NCBI RefSeq assembly: GCF_003667445.1
Contig: NZ_RCTF01000001.1
Span: 310,001-374,000, forward strand
Direction of reading: 5' to 3'
Length of the DNA: 64,000 nucleotides
Origin: Xanthobacter tagetidis
Lineage (GTDB): Bacteria > Pseudomonadota > Alphaproteobacteria > Rhizobiales > Xanthobacteraceae
The translations under genes were made by a program, and so were the position numbers. The notes beneath the pieces are model-generated. The model saw only the letters and a program-made list of their open reading frames with translations, searched no databases and had not been told where the DNA came from. Below are positions 51,718 to 64,000 of the stretch, in pieces (position 1 is the first letter of the stretch; each line of letters opens with the position of its first letter).

Positions 51718-53220
51718 TCATTCCGCCGCCAGGAGGGTGGGCTTGGGGGCCGCCTTCCAGGGCGCCTGCGTCATCTTCCAGACGGGCGAGTTGATGGCCA
51801 TGTCCATGTCGCGCGCGAAGATCGCGAAGCCGTCATAGCCATGGTAGGGGCCGGAATAGTCCCAGGAATGCATCTGGCGGAACGGCACGCCCATCTTCTG
51901 GAAGACGTACTTTTCCTTGATGCCCGAGCCGACCAGGTCCGGCTGGATCTTCTCGACGAACTTCTCGAACTCGTAGCCGGTCACGTCGTCATAGATGATG
52001 GTGCCATCCTTGACGTAGTGCTGGGCCGTGCGCTGGTAGTCGTCATTGTGGGCGAACTCGTAGCCCGTGCCGACCACTTCCATGCCCAGGTCCTCGTAGG
52101 CGCCGATGACGTGACGGGGACGCAGGCCGCCCACGTACAGCATCACCGTCTTGCCTTCGAGGCGCGGGCGATACTTGGCGATCACAGCGTCCATGAGGGG
52201 CTGGTACTTGGCGATGACGCGCTCCGCGCCCTCCTTGATCTTGTCGTCGAAGTAGCTGGCGATCTTGCGCAGCGATTCGGCGATCTTGGAGGGACCGAAG
52301 AAGTTGTACTCGCACCACGGGATGCCGTACTTCTCTTCCATGTGGCGCGAGATGTAGTTCATCGAGCGGTAGCAGTGCAGCACGTTGAGCTTGGCCTTCG
52401 GGGTGGCCTCCAGCTCCGCGAGCGAGCCGTCGCCCGACCACTGCGCCACCACCCGCAGGCCCATCTCCTCCAGGAGGATGCGCGAGGACCAGGCGTCGCC
52501 GCCGATATTGTAGTCGCCGATGATGGCGACGTCGTACGGCGAGGGCTCGAAGCGCGGCGCCGCGTCGGCGGGGATCTTGTCGAAGATCCAGTCGCGGATG
52601 GCGTCGTTGGCGATGTGGTGGCCGAGCGACTGCGACACGCCGCGGAAGCCCTCGCAGCGCACCGGCACGATGGTCTTGCCGTCATACTCCTTGGACTTCG
52701 CCTTGGAGACCGCCTCGATGTCGTCGCCGATCAGGCCGATGGGGCATTCGGACTGCACCGTGATGCCGTTGTTCAGCGGGAACAGCTCCTGGATTTCGTC
52801 CATGATCTTGGCGAGCTTCTTGTCGCCGCCGAAGACGATGTCCTTTTCCTGGAAATCGGAGGTGAACTGCATCGTCACGAAGGTGTCGATGCCGGTCGTG
52901 CCGATATAATAGTTGCGGCGGGCGGCCCACGAATACTGGCCGCAGCCGACGGGGCCGTGGGAGATGTGGATCATGTCCTTGATGGGACCCCACACCACGC
53001 CCTTGGAGCCGGCATAGGCGCAGCCGCGGATGGTCATCACGCCCGGAATGGACTTGATGTTGGACTTCACGCCGCAGTCCGACTTGCCGGCCTCGTGCAC
53101 GTTGAGGTGCTTGGCGCGGCGCTTGGCGGTCTTCTCGGGATAGACCTTCAAGACCTCGTCGATGATTTCCTTGTTGCGCGCCTTGATCTCGGCGACGCTC
53201 TGGGATTGAGCCAGGCTCAT
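51718..53220 (-). CDS. nifD: Nitrogenase MoFe protein alpha chain
   Basis: 500 residues. P-cluster cysteines in [23 protein letters not shown] and [11 protein letters not shown]; the FeMo-co ligands are in [17 protein letters not shown] context (Cys in [15 protein letters not shown] is replaced by the family pattern) and the His in [15 protein letters not shown]. It is the catalytic subunit that holds FeMo-co. It follows nifH by 59 bases with a hairpin between them. Confidence 0.98.
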   Translation of the reverse strand: MSLAQSQSVAEIKARNKEIIDEVLKVYPEKTAKRRAKHLNVHEAGKSDCGVKSNIKSIPGVMTIRGCAYAGSKGVVWGPIKDMIHISHGPVGCGQYSWAARRNYYIGTTGIDTFVTMQFTSDFQEKDIVFGGDKKLAKIMDEIQELFPLNNGITVQSECPIGLIGDDIEAVSKAKSKEYDGKTIVPVRCEGFRGVSQSLGHHIANDAIRDWIFDKIPADAAPRFEPSPYDVAIIGDYNIGGDAWSSRILLEEMGLRVVAQWSGDGSLAELEATPKAKLNVLHCYRSMNYISRHMEEKYGIPWCEYNFFGPSKIAESLRKIASYFDDKIKEGAERVIAKYQPLMDAVIAKYRPRLEGKTVMLYVGGLRPRHVIGAYEDLGMEVVGTGYEFAHNDDYQRTAQHYVKDGTIIYDDVTGYEFEKFVEKIQPDLVGSGIKEKYVFQKMGVPFRQMHSWDYSGPYHGYDGFAIFARDMDMAINSPVWKMTQAPWKAAPKPTLLAAE

Positions 53221-53247
53221 CTTGGATCTCTCGCTTTAGAGGGCGTG

Positions 53248-53270
53248 GGCCGGCCCCTCGGGAGCCGGCC
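53248..53270 (-). other. Intercistronic hairpin between nifH and nifD
   Basis: GGCCGGC (53248-53254) and GCCGGCC (53264-53270) around a 9-base loop. Stem-loops at this place are known to let nifH mRNA accumulate above nifDK; that role here is inference. Confidence 0.5.
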
Positions 53271-53279
53271 GTTCCGGTG

Positions 53280-54405
<1,126 letters not shown>

Positions 54406-54440
54406 TCGGGCCGCGGCGGCCGGACAGCCAAGAGCCGGGC

Positions 54441-54456
54441 TGTCCGAAACGGGACA
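54441..54456. promoter_or_regulatory. NifA upstream activator site, sufE-proximal
   Basis: TGTCCGAAACGGGACA, TGT-N10-ACA, 69 bases upstream of the sufE-side -24 box and 119 upstream of the nifH one. The whole 54159-54593 interval is regulatory. Confidence 0.72.
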
Positions 54457-54524
54457 AGGTGTGTCGGCGGCGCTGGAAAGAAAAAATCACGTAACTCCGG
54501 ATATTTACGTAGGTCTCGCCGGTG

Positions 54525-54540
54525 CGGTACGGCGCTTGCT
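54525..54540 (+). promoter_or_regulatory. Sigma54 promoter of sufE
   Basis: GCGGTACGGCGCTTGCT: GG at 54526-54527, N10, GC at 54538-54539, with CG-TACG in place of TGGCACG. Predicted start near 54551, ~43 bases before the sufE ATG. Confidence 0.7.
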
Positions 54541-54593
54541 TGACCCGCCGCGAGAATTCCGCGCGCAGGCCGCGCATCGCCGGGAGAGCGCCC

Positions 54594-55058
54594 ATGATCG
54601 CAACCATGACCGCAACCGTGACCGCGCCCCTGCCGCCGGTGGCGGACATCGCCGAGAACTTCGCGCTGCTCGACCAGTGGGACGACCGCTATCGCTATGT
54701 GATCGAGCTCGGCCGCGCCCTGCCGGCGATGCCGGAGGCGCTGCGCACCGAGGCCACCAAGGTGCAGGGCTGCGCGAGCCAGGTGTGGCTCTTCACGCAG
54801 GTGCAGGACACCCCCGCCGGGCCGGTGCTGGCCTTCGTGGGCGACAGCGACGCGCACATCGTGCGGGGCCTCGTGGCGATCCTTCTGGCGCGCTTCTCCG
54901 GAGCGCCCGCGCGCGACATCCTCGCCGCCGACGCGCTCGCCTTCTTCGCCAGCCTGGGATTGAAGGAGCACCTCACCCCGCAGCGCTCCAACGGCCTGCG
55001 CTCCATGGTGGAGCGCATCCGCCGGGATGCGATGGCGGCGCTGGCGGTGGCGGCCTGA
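54594..55058 (+). CDS. sufE: SufE, sulfur acceptor for SufS
   Basis: 154 residues from ATG 54594, with GGGAGAG about seven bases before it; an ATG at 54522 lies inside the promoter. SufE core: DQWDDRYRYVIELGRALPAMPEALRTEATKVQGCASQVWL, where the Cys accepts the persulfide from SufS. The gene is divergent from nifH and shares its NifA sites, while its partner sufS ends 223 bases away on the other strand. This points to nif-specific use. Confidence 0.93.
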   Translation: MIATMTATVTAPLPPVADIAENFALLDQWDDRYRYVIELGRALPAMPEALRTEATKVQGCASQVWLFTQVQDTPAGPVLAFVGDSDAHIVRGLVAILLARFSGAPARDILAADALAFFASLGLKEHLTPQRSNGLRSMVERIRRDAMAALAVAA

Positions 55059-55109
55059 GGGAGAGCGTCGCCTGACCATTTTTGCCGTCGCGTTCCGGCC
55101 AAAGCCGCC

Positions 55110-55222
55110 GTCATGCTCCGGCTTGACCGGAGCATCCATGCGCAACGCACAAGTGCCAGGCATCGCAGTTCTTGGCGTTGGCGCCGCGGTCGCTTGGGCC
55201 TCCGGTCAAGCCGGAGGGCGAC
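55110..55222. repeat. Extragenic palindromic repeat pair
   Basis: ATGCTCCGG-CTTGA-CCGGAGCAT (55113-55135) and CCTCCGG-TCAAG-CCGGAGG (55199-55217) are two stem-loops of one composite repeat of the form CGTCATGC..GCATCCA ... GGGCGACG. Copies recur at 60645-60990. It fills most of the 55059-55280 gap between sufE and sufS ends, a convergent junction where it could act as a terminator. Confidence 0.8.
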
Positions 55223-55280
55223 GGCGCGCGGAGGATCGACGGCACGCGCACAACCCGGAGGACGGGCGCTTCCCCTATCC

Positions 55281-56561
55281 TCAGCCGAACATCGCCTGCG
55301 CCTTCCGGAGCGCGGCCGCGAGCGAGTCCACCTCCGCCGTCGTGCTGTAGAGCGCGAACGAGGCACGGCAGGTGGCGGAGACGCCGAAGCACTCCAGCAG
55401 CGGCATGGCGCAGTGCGTGCCGGCGCGCACGGCGATGCCGTCGCGGTCGATCAGGGTGGCGAAGTCGTGGGCGTGGCCACCGGCGATGTCGAACGAGACG
55501 ATGGCACCCTTGTCCTTCGCCCGGCCGATGATGCGCAGCCCCGGGATCGCGCTCAGCTGCTCCTCGGCATAGGCCGTGAGCGCGCTCTCGTGCGCCCGGA
55601 TGCGGGCCTTGCCGATGGAGGCGATGTAGTCCACCGCCGCGCCGAGGCCGATGGCCTGGACGATGGGCGGCGTGCCCGCCTCGAAGCGGTGCGGCGGCGC
55701 GCCGTAGGTGACGGTTTCGCGCGTCACGGTGCGGATCATCTCGCCGCCGCCGTTGAAGGGCGGCATGGCGGCGAGCAGGTCATGCTTGCCGTAGAGCGCG
55801 CCGATTCCGGTCGGCCCATAGAGCTTGTGGCCCGTCACCACGTAGAAGTCGCAGTCGAGGTCCTGGACGTCCACGTCGAGATGCACCGCGCCCTGCGAGC
55901 CGTCCACCAGCACGGGTATGCCGCGGGCATGGGCGATGCGCACCACCTCCTTTACCGGGAGGGTGGTGCCGAGCACGTTGGACATCTGGGTGATGGCGAC
56001 GAGCCTGGTGCGGTCGGTCAGCAGCTTCTCGAATTCGTCGATGAGGAAGTTGCCGTCCTCGTCCACCGGCGCCCATTTCAGCACCGCGCCCTTCTCCTCC
56101 CGCAGGAAGTGCCAGGGCACGATGTTGGCGTGGTGCTCCATGATGGAGAGCACAATCTCGTCGCCCGCGCCGACATGGGCGCGCCCCCAGGTGGCGGCCA
56201 CGAGGTTGATGGCCTCGGTGGCGGAGCGGGTGAAGACGATCTCCTCCGGCCGCCCGGCATTGAGGAAGCGCCGCACGCTCTCGCGCGCGCCTTCATAGGC
56301 CTCGGAGGCGGCATTGGCGAGATAATGCAGGCCGCGATGGACGTTGGCATATTCGCGCGTCTCGGCGAACCGCATGCGGTCCAGCACGGCGAGCGGCTTC
56401 TGGGCCGAGGCGCCGTTGTCGAGATAGACGAGCGGCTTGCCGTAGACCTCCATGTCGAGGATCGGGAAGTCCTTGCGGATCAGCGCCACGTCATAGCCAC
56501 CGTCGGCGACGGCAGGGTGGAGCGCGCGCGCTCCCTCAAGCGGGGCCAGGGGCGAGTTCAT
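55281..56561 (-). CDS. sufS: Cysteine desulfurase SufS
   Basis: 426 residues from ATG 56561; start overlaps the sufD stop by four bases. Class II desulfurase: YLDNGASAQKPLAVLD, SIMEHHANIVPW, PLP lysine in TGHKLYGPTG, catalytic Cys in RAGTHCAMPLL, and YSTTAEVD at the end. It frees sulfur from cysteine and passes it to SufE. Last gene of the ferredoxin-sufBCDS operon. A long frame beyond the ATG runs into sufD. Confidence 0.94.
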   Translation of the reverse strand: MNSPLAPLEGARALHPAVADGGYDVALIRKDFPILDMEVYGKPLVYLDNGASAQKPLAVLDRMRFAETREYANVHRGLHYLANAASEAYEGARESVRRFLNAGRPEEIVFTRSATEAINLVAATWGRAHVGAGDEIVLSIMEHHANIVPWHFLREEKGAVLKWAPVDEDGNFLIDEFEKLLTDRTRLVAITQMSNVLGTTLPVKEVVRIAHARGIPVLVDGSQGAVHLDVDVQDLDCDFYVVTGHKLYGPTGIGALYGKHDLLAAMPPFNGGGEMIRTVTRETVTYGAPPHRFEAGTPPIVQAIGLGAAVDYIASIGKARIRAHESALTAYAEEQLSAIPGLRIIGRAKDKGAIVSFDIAGGHAHDFATLIDRDGIAVRAGTHCAMPLLECFGVSATCRASFALYSTTAEVDSLAAALRKAQAMFG

Positions 56562-57886
56562 CGGCGCGCCAGGAGGAAGGCGCGGATGGCGCCCATGAGC
56601 GCGTCGCGCACCGTTTCGTCCTCGATCTGGTCCACCACCTCGCCGACGAACGCCTCGATGAGCAGCGCCTCGGCCTCGGTCGCGGGGATGCCGCGGGCCA
56701 TGAGGTAGAATTTCTGGTTGGCGTCGAGCGCGCCGGCGGTGCAGCCGTGGCCGCACTGCACGTCGTCGGCGAAGATCTCCAGCTCCGGCTTGGCGTTCGC
56801 CTCCGCCGTGTCGGACAGCAGCAGCGCGCGGCTCATCATGCGGGCGTCGGTCTTCTGCGCCGCCTGGCGCACCGCGATGCGGCCCTGGAACACGTCGCGC
56901 GCGGCGCCGTCCAGCACGGCGCGGAACGCCTCCCGGCTCTCGCAGCGCGGCGCCGCATGCTCCATGACGAGCGTCGTATCCGCATGCTGGCGGCCCGACA
57001 GGAGGCTCGCGCCGCAGACATGCGCCACCGTGTCGGCGCCGTCGAGGCGGATGGCGAGCTGGTTGCGCACCAGCGCGCCGCCCAGCACGAAGCCGGCCTC
57101 GCTGAAGGCGGCCTCGGCGCCCACGCGCGCGCTGAGGCTCGCGAGGTGCTGCGCGGCGGACCCTTCCGCTGTGACCTTCACGCGCGAGACCCGGGCGCCG
57201 TCGCCGGCGACGATCTCCAGCGCGCCATTGACCTGGTAGGCGATGTCCGCCGGCCCTTCGTGGGTCTCGATGAGGCTGACGCTCGCCTCCTCCTCCGCCA
57301 CCAGGAGCGAGCGCACGAACAGCGCCGCCGGGGCGGCAAGATCGGCCACATGGACGATGTGGATCGGCCGGGCGAGCGCCGTGCCCTTGGCCACATGGAT
57401 CACCACGCCGTCGCCCATGAGCGCGGTGTTGAGCGCCAGCACCGCATCGTCCGACGGCACCACCTGGCCGAGATGGCCAGCCACCAGCGGATCGCCCTGC
57501 GCCAGCGCCGCGGCCATGGACAGGATGGCGAGGCCCGGCTCGGGCGAGAGGTCCGACAGCCCGGGCACGAACGCGCCGTTCACCACATAGAGCCGGCGCG
57601 CCGCGACGGCGGCGAACAGCGCGCCCTTCCCGCCCGCGCGCGCCTTGGCCGCGGCGTCGGGCGGCGCGGCGAGGGGAGCGGCGTCGCGCATCAGGGTGCG
57701 CAGATCGGTATAGCGCCAGGCCTCCACCCGGCGGTGCGGCAGGCCGCGCGCCGAGAACTGGGCGAAGGCGGCGGCGCGGCCGGCGGCGATGTCCGGCGTG
57801 CCCGGAAGCCGGTCCGCGGCGGCGGCGAAGGTCTCGGCCAGCGCCAGCTCCGCCGGGGTCTTCATGAGGTGGACGGCGGCGGCCAT
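56558..57886 (-). CDS. sufD: SufD, Fe-S assembly scaffold subunit
   Basis: 442 residues. SufD core patterns: VEAWRYTDLRTLMRD at the N terminus, and NAKPELEIFADDVQCGHGCTAGALDANQKFYLMARGI with the conserved ADDVQCGHGC block near the C terminus. With SufB and SufC it forms the SufBC2D scaffold. It is packed 3 bases after sufC and overlaps sufS. Confidence 0.94.
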   Translation of the reverse strand: MAAAVHLMKTPAELALAETFAAAADRLPGTPDIAAGRAAAFAQFSARGLPHRRVEAWRYTDLRTLMRDAAPLAAPPDAAAKARAGGKGALFAAVAARRLYVVNGAFVPGLSDLSPEPGLAILSMAAALAQGDPLVAGHLGQVVPSDDAVLALNTALMGDGVVIHVAKGTALARPIHIVHVADLAAPAALFVRSLLVAEEEASVSLIETHEGPADIAYQVNGALEIVAGDGARVSRVKVTAEGSAAQHLASLSARVGAEAAFSEAGFVLGGALVRNQLAIRLDGADTVAHVCGASLLSGRQHADTTLVMEHAAPRCESREAFRAVLDGAARDVFQGRIAVRQAAQKTDARMMSRALLLSDTAEANAKPELEIFADDVQCGHGCTAGALDANQKFYLMARGIPATEAEALLIEAFVGEVVDQIEDETVRDALMGAIRAFLLARR

Positions 57887-57889
57887 GGC

Positions 57890-58651
57890 TCAGGCCGCCT
57901 CGTTCTGGAACTGGGCGTAGCCGGTGGCCTCCAGCTCCAGCGCCAGCTCCTTGCCGCCGGTATGGACGATGCGGCCCGCCGCCAGCACGTGCACCACGTC
58001 CGGCACGATGTAATCGAGCAGGCGCTGATAGTGGGTGATGACCACCATGGAGCGCTCGGGCGCGCGCAGCGCGTTGACGCCGGCCGACACCACCTTGAGC
58101 GCGTCGATGTCGAGGCCGGAATCGGTCTCGTCCAGCACGCAGAGCTTCGGCTCCAGCAGCAGCATCTGCAGCGTCTCATTGCGCTTCTTCTCGCCGCCGG
58201 AGAAGCCCACATTGAGCGGCCGGCGCAGCATCTCGGCAGTGATGTCGAGGCTCTTGCCGATCTCGCGCACGCGCTTCAGCAGTTCCGGCGAAGTCATCTC
58301 CTGTTCGCCCCGCTTCTTCTTCTGCGCGTTCACCGCCGCGTGCAGGAACGCCATGGTGGAGACGCCGGGGATCTCCAGCGGATACTGGAAGGCGAGGAAC
58401 AGGCCGAGCGCGGCGCGCGCGTCGGGCGTAAGCTCGGACAGCTCCACGCCGGCAAGCCTGATGGAGCCGCCGGTGATGACATAGCCCGGCTTGCCCGAGA
58501 GCACGTAAGAGAGCGTGGACTTGCCCGCCCCGTTCGGCCCCATGATGGCGTGCACCTCGCCAGGATTGACGGTCAGCGAGAGGCCGTCGAGGATCTTGCG
58601 CCCCCCTTCGATCTCGGCGTGCAGGTCTTCGATTTCGAGCAGGGGGGTCAT
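57890..58651 (-). CDS. sufC: SufC, ATPase of the SufBCD scaffold
   Basis: 253 residues of ABC-ATPase: Walker A GPNGAGKST, SufC-type signature GFSGGEKKRNE, and Walker B LCVLDETDSGLD. ATP hydrolysis drives the opening of the SufB/D interface. It lies 34 bases after sufB. Confidence 0.96.
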   Translation of the reverse strand: MTPLLEIEDLHAEIEGGRKILDGLSLTVNPGEVHAIMGPNGAGKSTLSYVLSGKPGYVITGGSIRLAGVELSELTPDARAALGLFLAFQYPLEIPGVSTMAFLHAAVNAQKKKRGEQEMTSPELLKRVREIGKSLDITAEMLRRPLNVGFSGGEKKRNETLQMLLLEPKLCVLDETDSGLDIDALKVVSAGVNALRAPERSMVVITHYQRLLDYIVPDVVHVLAAGRIVHTGGKELALELEATGYAQFQNEAA

Positions 58652-58685
58652 GGGAGCGGTCCTCTGTCGGGGGGGGCGCCGGCGG

Positions 58686-60173
<1,488 letters not shown>

Positions 60174-60226
60174 CCGATCCTCCGTTCAACTGGACCTGTC
60201 CGTGGAGCCGTGCCGGCCCGCGCTGC

Positions 60227-60421
60227 TCAGGCAGGGATGCAGGTCTTCTCGACCGGGCACACGACGGCGCACTGGGGGGTGTCGAACGATCCCTCGCACT
60301 CGGTGCACTTCTTGGGATCGATGATGTACATGTCGCGCTTGAGCGAGATGGCGGCGTTCGGGCACTCAAACTCGCAGGCGCCGCAGACGGTGCATTGGGA
60401 GGCGACGATCTTGTAGGCCAT
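60227..60421 (-). CDS. FdxN-like ferredoxin heading the suf operon
   Basis: 64 residues from ATG 60421 ([21 protein letters not shown]). Cluster motifs [12 protein letters not shown] and CTEC-x8-C-x3-CP, as in FdxN; closely similar to the protein at 36681-36905. An upstream ATG at 60469 lies in the promoter. A ferredoxin at the start of a suf operon could give the electrons needed for Fe-S assembly or for nitrogenase. Confidence 0.92.
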   Translation of the reverse strand: MAYKIVASQCTVCGACEFECPNAAISLKRDMYIIDPKKCTECEGSFDTPQCAVVCPVEKTCIPA

Positions 60422-60465
60422 TGGCTTTCCCCGCATGTGCAGAAGATGGCGGACAAGCCCCTCTT

Positions 60466-60481
60466 TCAAGCCGCGTGCCAG
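60466..60481 (-). promoter_or_regulatory. Sigma54-like promoter of the ferredoxin-sufBCDS operon
   Basis: Minus strand CTGGCACGCGGCTTGAAAG: TGGCACG at -24 is perfect, -12 is TTGA rather than TTGC (GG at 60479-60478, N10, GA at 60467-60466). Start expected near 60454, ~33 bases before the ATG. Two NifA-type sites lie 55-90 bases upstream. Confidence 0.65.
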
Positions 60482-60534
60482 ACTTTAATTATTTGATTTT
60501 AAAAGAAAAAATCCTGCAGATTGGCGGCGAGAGG

Positions 60535-60550
60535 TGTCGCGCCCCCGACA
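60535..60550. promoter_or_regulatory. NifA activator site 1 of the suf operon
   Basis: TGTCGCGCCCCCGACA, TGT-N10-ACA, 55 bases upstream of the -24 box. Confidence 0.65.
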
Positions 60551-60553
60551 CGG

Positions 60554-60569
60554 TGTCGCAAGTGCGACA
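60554..60569. promoter_or_regulatory. NifA activator site 2 of the suf operon
   Basis: TGTCGCAAGTGCGACA, a perfect palindrome, three bases after site 1 and almost two helical turns away centre to centre (19 bases), so two NifA dimers may bind side by side. Confidence 0.68.
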
Positions 60570-60644
60570 GGCCGGGAAGGGGCAGAGCTGGCGCAGGCGC
60601 AGGGCGTTTCCCGGCGAAGCCGCCGTTATCCGCGCCGTCATCCG

Positions 60645-60990
60645 CGCCGTCATGCCCCGGCTTGTCCGGGGCATCCACCCGGCCGTTCGCCCTGCGCTCC
60701 AAGCCCGATCACAGGCCCGGCCGCCGGTGGATCCCCCGGACAAGCCGGGGGATGACGCTGGGGAGCAGCTCGCGGCAAGGCATCGAGCGAGGGGAAGGAG
60801 CGCGCGAAGCGCCCCCTGAACCGCCGTCATGCTTCGGCTTGACCGAAGCATCCATCCGCCGTCCGGCCTTGCGTCCGGCCGCGGAGTGGGCCCTCCGGTC
60901 AAGCCGGAGGGCGACGGCGGTAAGGAATGGTGCCCGGGGTTGCGCACCAGCCGCGGCATGGATTCCCCGGACAAGCCGGGGGATGACGCT
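60645..60990. repeat. Array of extragenic palindromic repeats
   Basis: Five stem-loops of one family: ATGCCCCGG/CCGGGGCAT (60652-60674), ATCCCCCGG/CCGGGGGAT (60731-60753), ATGCTTCGG/CCGAAGCAT (60829-60851), CCTCCGG/CCGGAGG (60892-60910) and ATTCCCCGG/CCGGGGGAT (60962-60984), each with a CTTGT/CTTGA or ACAAG/TCAAG loop. They alternate in orientation (CGTCATGC..GCATCCA and TGGATC..GATGACG). The array lies between the suf control region and the nifA stop; with 55110-55222 it brackets the suf operon. The 60422-61050 gap holds no gene. Confidence 0.82.
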
Positions 60991-61050
60991 GGAGCAAGGG
61001 GTGACGCAGGCGCGGGGCCATGCCGCCGGCTGCGGAAGGGTCGCCGATGC

Positions 61051-62916
<1,866 letters not shown>

Positions 62917-62959
62917 GGCACGGCCTCCGTCACTCCAGTGCGCTCTCTCCGTCGGCTTT

Positions 62960-62975
62960 TGTCTGATTACGGACA
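62960..62975. promoter_or_regulatory. TGT-N10-ACA site just upstream of nifA
   Basis: TGTCTGATTACGGACA, 44 bases before the nifA ATG. No -24/-12 box is seen downstream of it, so an activating role for nifA itself is doubtful; it could allow autorepression or be chance. Confidence 0.4.
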
Positions 62976-63022
62976 CTTTGATTTAGATTTATTCGCATGT
63001 CGTGCTCATCGTGACAGCACGC

Positions 63023-63041
63023 AAGCCTATAAATTAGGCTT
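63023..63041. promoter_or_regulatory. AT-rich inverted repeat in the nifA upstream region
   Basis: AAGCCTA-TAAAT-TAGGCTT, a 7-bp inverted repeat about 107 bases upstream of the nifA ATG, in an AT-rich patch (62975-63070) unlike the surroundings. It could be an operator for a regulator of nifA. No FixK-type TTGAC-N4-GTCAA box was found. The 62917-63392 gap has no convincing gene. Confidence 0.4.
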
Positions 63042-63364
63042 ATATTGATATTGCTTGTTTATTTGGCTTAAGCGCCGCACGCAGCCGTCATAATGCCGCG
63101 CCTTCAACGGTTTGGCACGACGCCGCGGCCCCCGCGCGTACGACCAAGGTTGCAGAAGATTCGCCGGTGCGGCGGGAGGTGGCGTCGCGCCACCTCCCGC
63201 CTGCCCCCCCGGGCTTCCCTCCCCTTCCCCGCGCCGACGTGCGGGGAATTCGGCCCGCAACCGGTTGCGGAACGAGGGGATGGAGCAAGATCGGGGCCGC
63301 CTGGGCAGCCGCAACAACTCTATGATAAACAAAGATAATTCAGATCTACCGCAGGCACCGGCCC

Positions 63365-63380
63365 TGTCGGCATCGCGACA
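63365..63380. promoter_or_regulatory. TGT-N10-ACA site near the EAL gene end
   Basis: TGTCGGCATCGCGACA, 12 bases beyond the stop of the EAL gene and 450 upstream of nifA. No sigma54 promoter is nearby; low weight. Confidence 0.3.
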
Positions 63381-63392
63381 GGCGCGCGGCGA

Positions 63393-64000
63393 TCAGGCGA
63401 TCAGGGCGATGCGGGCCGCGAGGGTCTGCGGCCCTTCGGCGCGCAGGAAGGCCGAAACGTCCTCGGCCGGCATGGGCCGCGCGAACAGGTAGCCCTGCGC
63501 CAGCTCGCATCCCCGCGTCTTGAGAAAGCGGGCCTGGCCCACGGTCTCCACGCCTTCGGCCACAACCTGCATGCCGAGATTGCGCCCGAGCTCGATCACC
63601 GCGCAGACGATGGCCGTATCGAAGGCGTCCTGCTCGATGTCCTTCACGAAGCTCTGGTCGATCTTGATCGTGTCGATGGGCAGCTGCTTCAGGTGCGTGA
63701 AGCCGGCATAGCCGGTGCCGAAATCGTCGAGCGCGATGCGCACGCCGGCGCGGTACAGCTCGTCCAGGATCGGCGCCACGAAGTCCGAATTGCGCCCGAG
63801 GAACACCGTCTCCGTGATCTCCACGTCGAAATGGTGCGCCTCGACGCCGGCGGCGTGGAAGTGGCGCAGCAGCGACGTGCCCAGTTCGCGATGGGTGAAC
63901 TGGGCGGGCGAGACGTTGAGCGCCATCCGCCCGATGCCGTGGCCCGCCTCCAGCCAGCCGCGCACGTCCGCCGCCACGCGCCGCGCCATGCGCTCGCCGA
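63393..64000 (-). CDS. EAL-domain c-di-GMP phosphodiesterase, C-terminal part (runs off the window end)
   Basis: The frame is open to the right edge; only the last ~202 residues are seen. The EAL core is intact: [36 protein letters not shown] and [10 protein letters not shown], so, unlike the protein at 517-3423, this domain should be catalytically able. N-terminal sensing domains and the EAL motif itself lie outside the window. It is read toward nifA but is separated from it by ~475 bases. Confidence 0.9.
   Translation of the reverse strand, partial: GERMARRVAADVRGWLEAGHGIGRMALNVSPAQFTHRELGTSLLRHFHAAGVEAHHFDVEITETVFLGRNSDFVAPILDELYRAGVRIALDDFGTGYAGFTHLKQLPIDTIKIDQSFVKDIEQDAFDTAIVCAVIELGRNLGMQVVAEGVETVGQARFLKTRGCELAQGYLFARPMPAEDVSAFLRAEGPQTLAARIALIA

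Noticed and set aside
54522..54593. Longer sufE start at 54522
   Set aside because: The codon lies inside the sigma54 promoter; ATG 54594 has a ribosome site.
63027..63332. Small open frames in the nifA-EAL gap (63027-63332, 63093-63338, 63112-63492)
   Set aside because: Proline/arginine-rich, overlapping on both strands, no ribosome sites; judged non-coding.

Overview
The window is GC-rich chromosome from an alphaproteobacterium, most likely order Hyphomicrobiales and close to the Xanthobacter/Azorhizobium group. This placement is inferred from gene content (a divL-like kinase beside tsaE, a Cys-free L31, addAB, DUF1192) and from the make-up of the nif cluster; no 16S gene is present. The window has two parts.

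Positions 1-26030 hold ordinary chromosomal genes: the end of a TctA-type permease, a degenerate GGDEF/EAL membrane protein, a candidate small RNA, rpmE, an ABC exporter, a ParE-type toxin with a frame-broken partner, a MotA/OmpA-like pair, a divL-like pseudo-kinase followed by a tsaE-amgK fusion and murU, addB-addA, trxA, a def-fmt-truA run and rmuC.

Positions 26046-62916 form a dense nitrogen-fixation island. From right to left these are: nifA (61051-62916, minus); a ferredoxin-sufB-sufC-sufD-sufS operon with two NifA-type sites and a -24/-12 promoter; sufE and nifH sharing a divergent control region with two TGT-N10-ACA sites and a promoter on each strand; the nifHDK-nifE-nifN-nifX-DUF269-CCE_0567-fdxB-nifQ run; a pocket of unrecognised genes and a small Rieske protein (42.2-44.3 kb); the iscA-nifU(C-domain only)-nifS-nifT-SIR2-like operon; the long nifB-fdxN-iscA-like-TPR-LRV-nifZ-nifZ-...-truncated haemoglobin operon (38.5 to 30.4 kb); bolA and a monothiol glutaredoxin on the plus strand; and a separate NifA/sigma54-type unit with a molybdenum-hydroxylase-system-like protein, a TPR protein, a SufT-like protein and a dienelactone-hydrolase-like protein.

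Together these genes can encode the nitrogenase structural proteins, most of the FeMo-cofactor pathway (nifB, E, N, X, Q; no nifV or nifW seen), electron carriers and two sulfur-mobilising systems (NifS, SufS/SufE). The Fe-S scaffold arrangement is unusual. NifU is reduced to its C-terminal domain, NifE carries two extra BFD-type [2Fe-2S] domains at its C terminus, and a SUF system sits under apparent NifA control. Several accessory proteins look like altered enzymes: a DegT-family protein without its catalytic lysine and a ferredoxin-fold protein without the usual cysteines. Regulatory sites were found by eye from the consensus TGT-N10-ACA and GG-N10-GC patterns, so the list may be incomplete.
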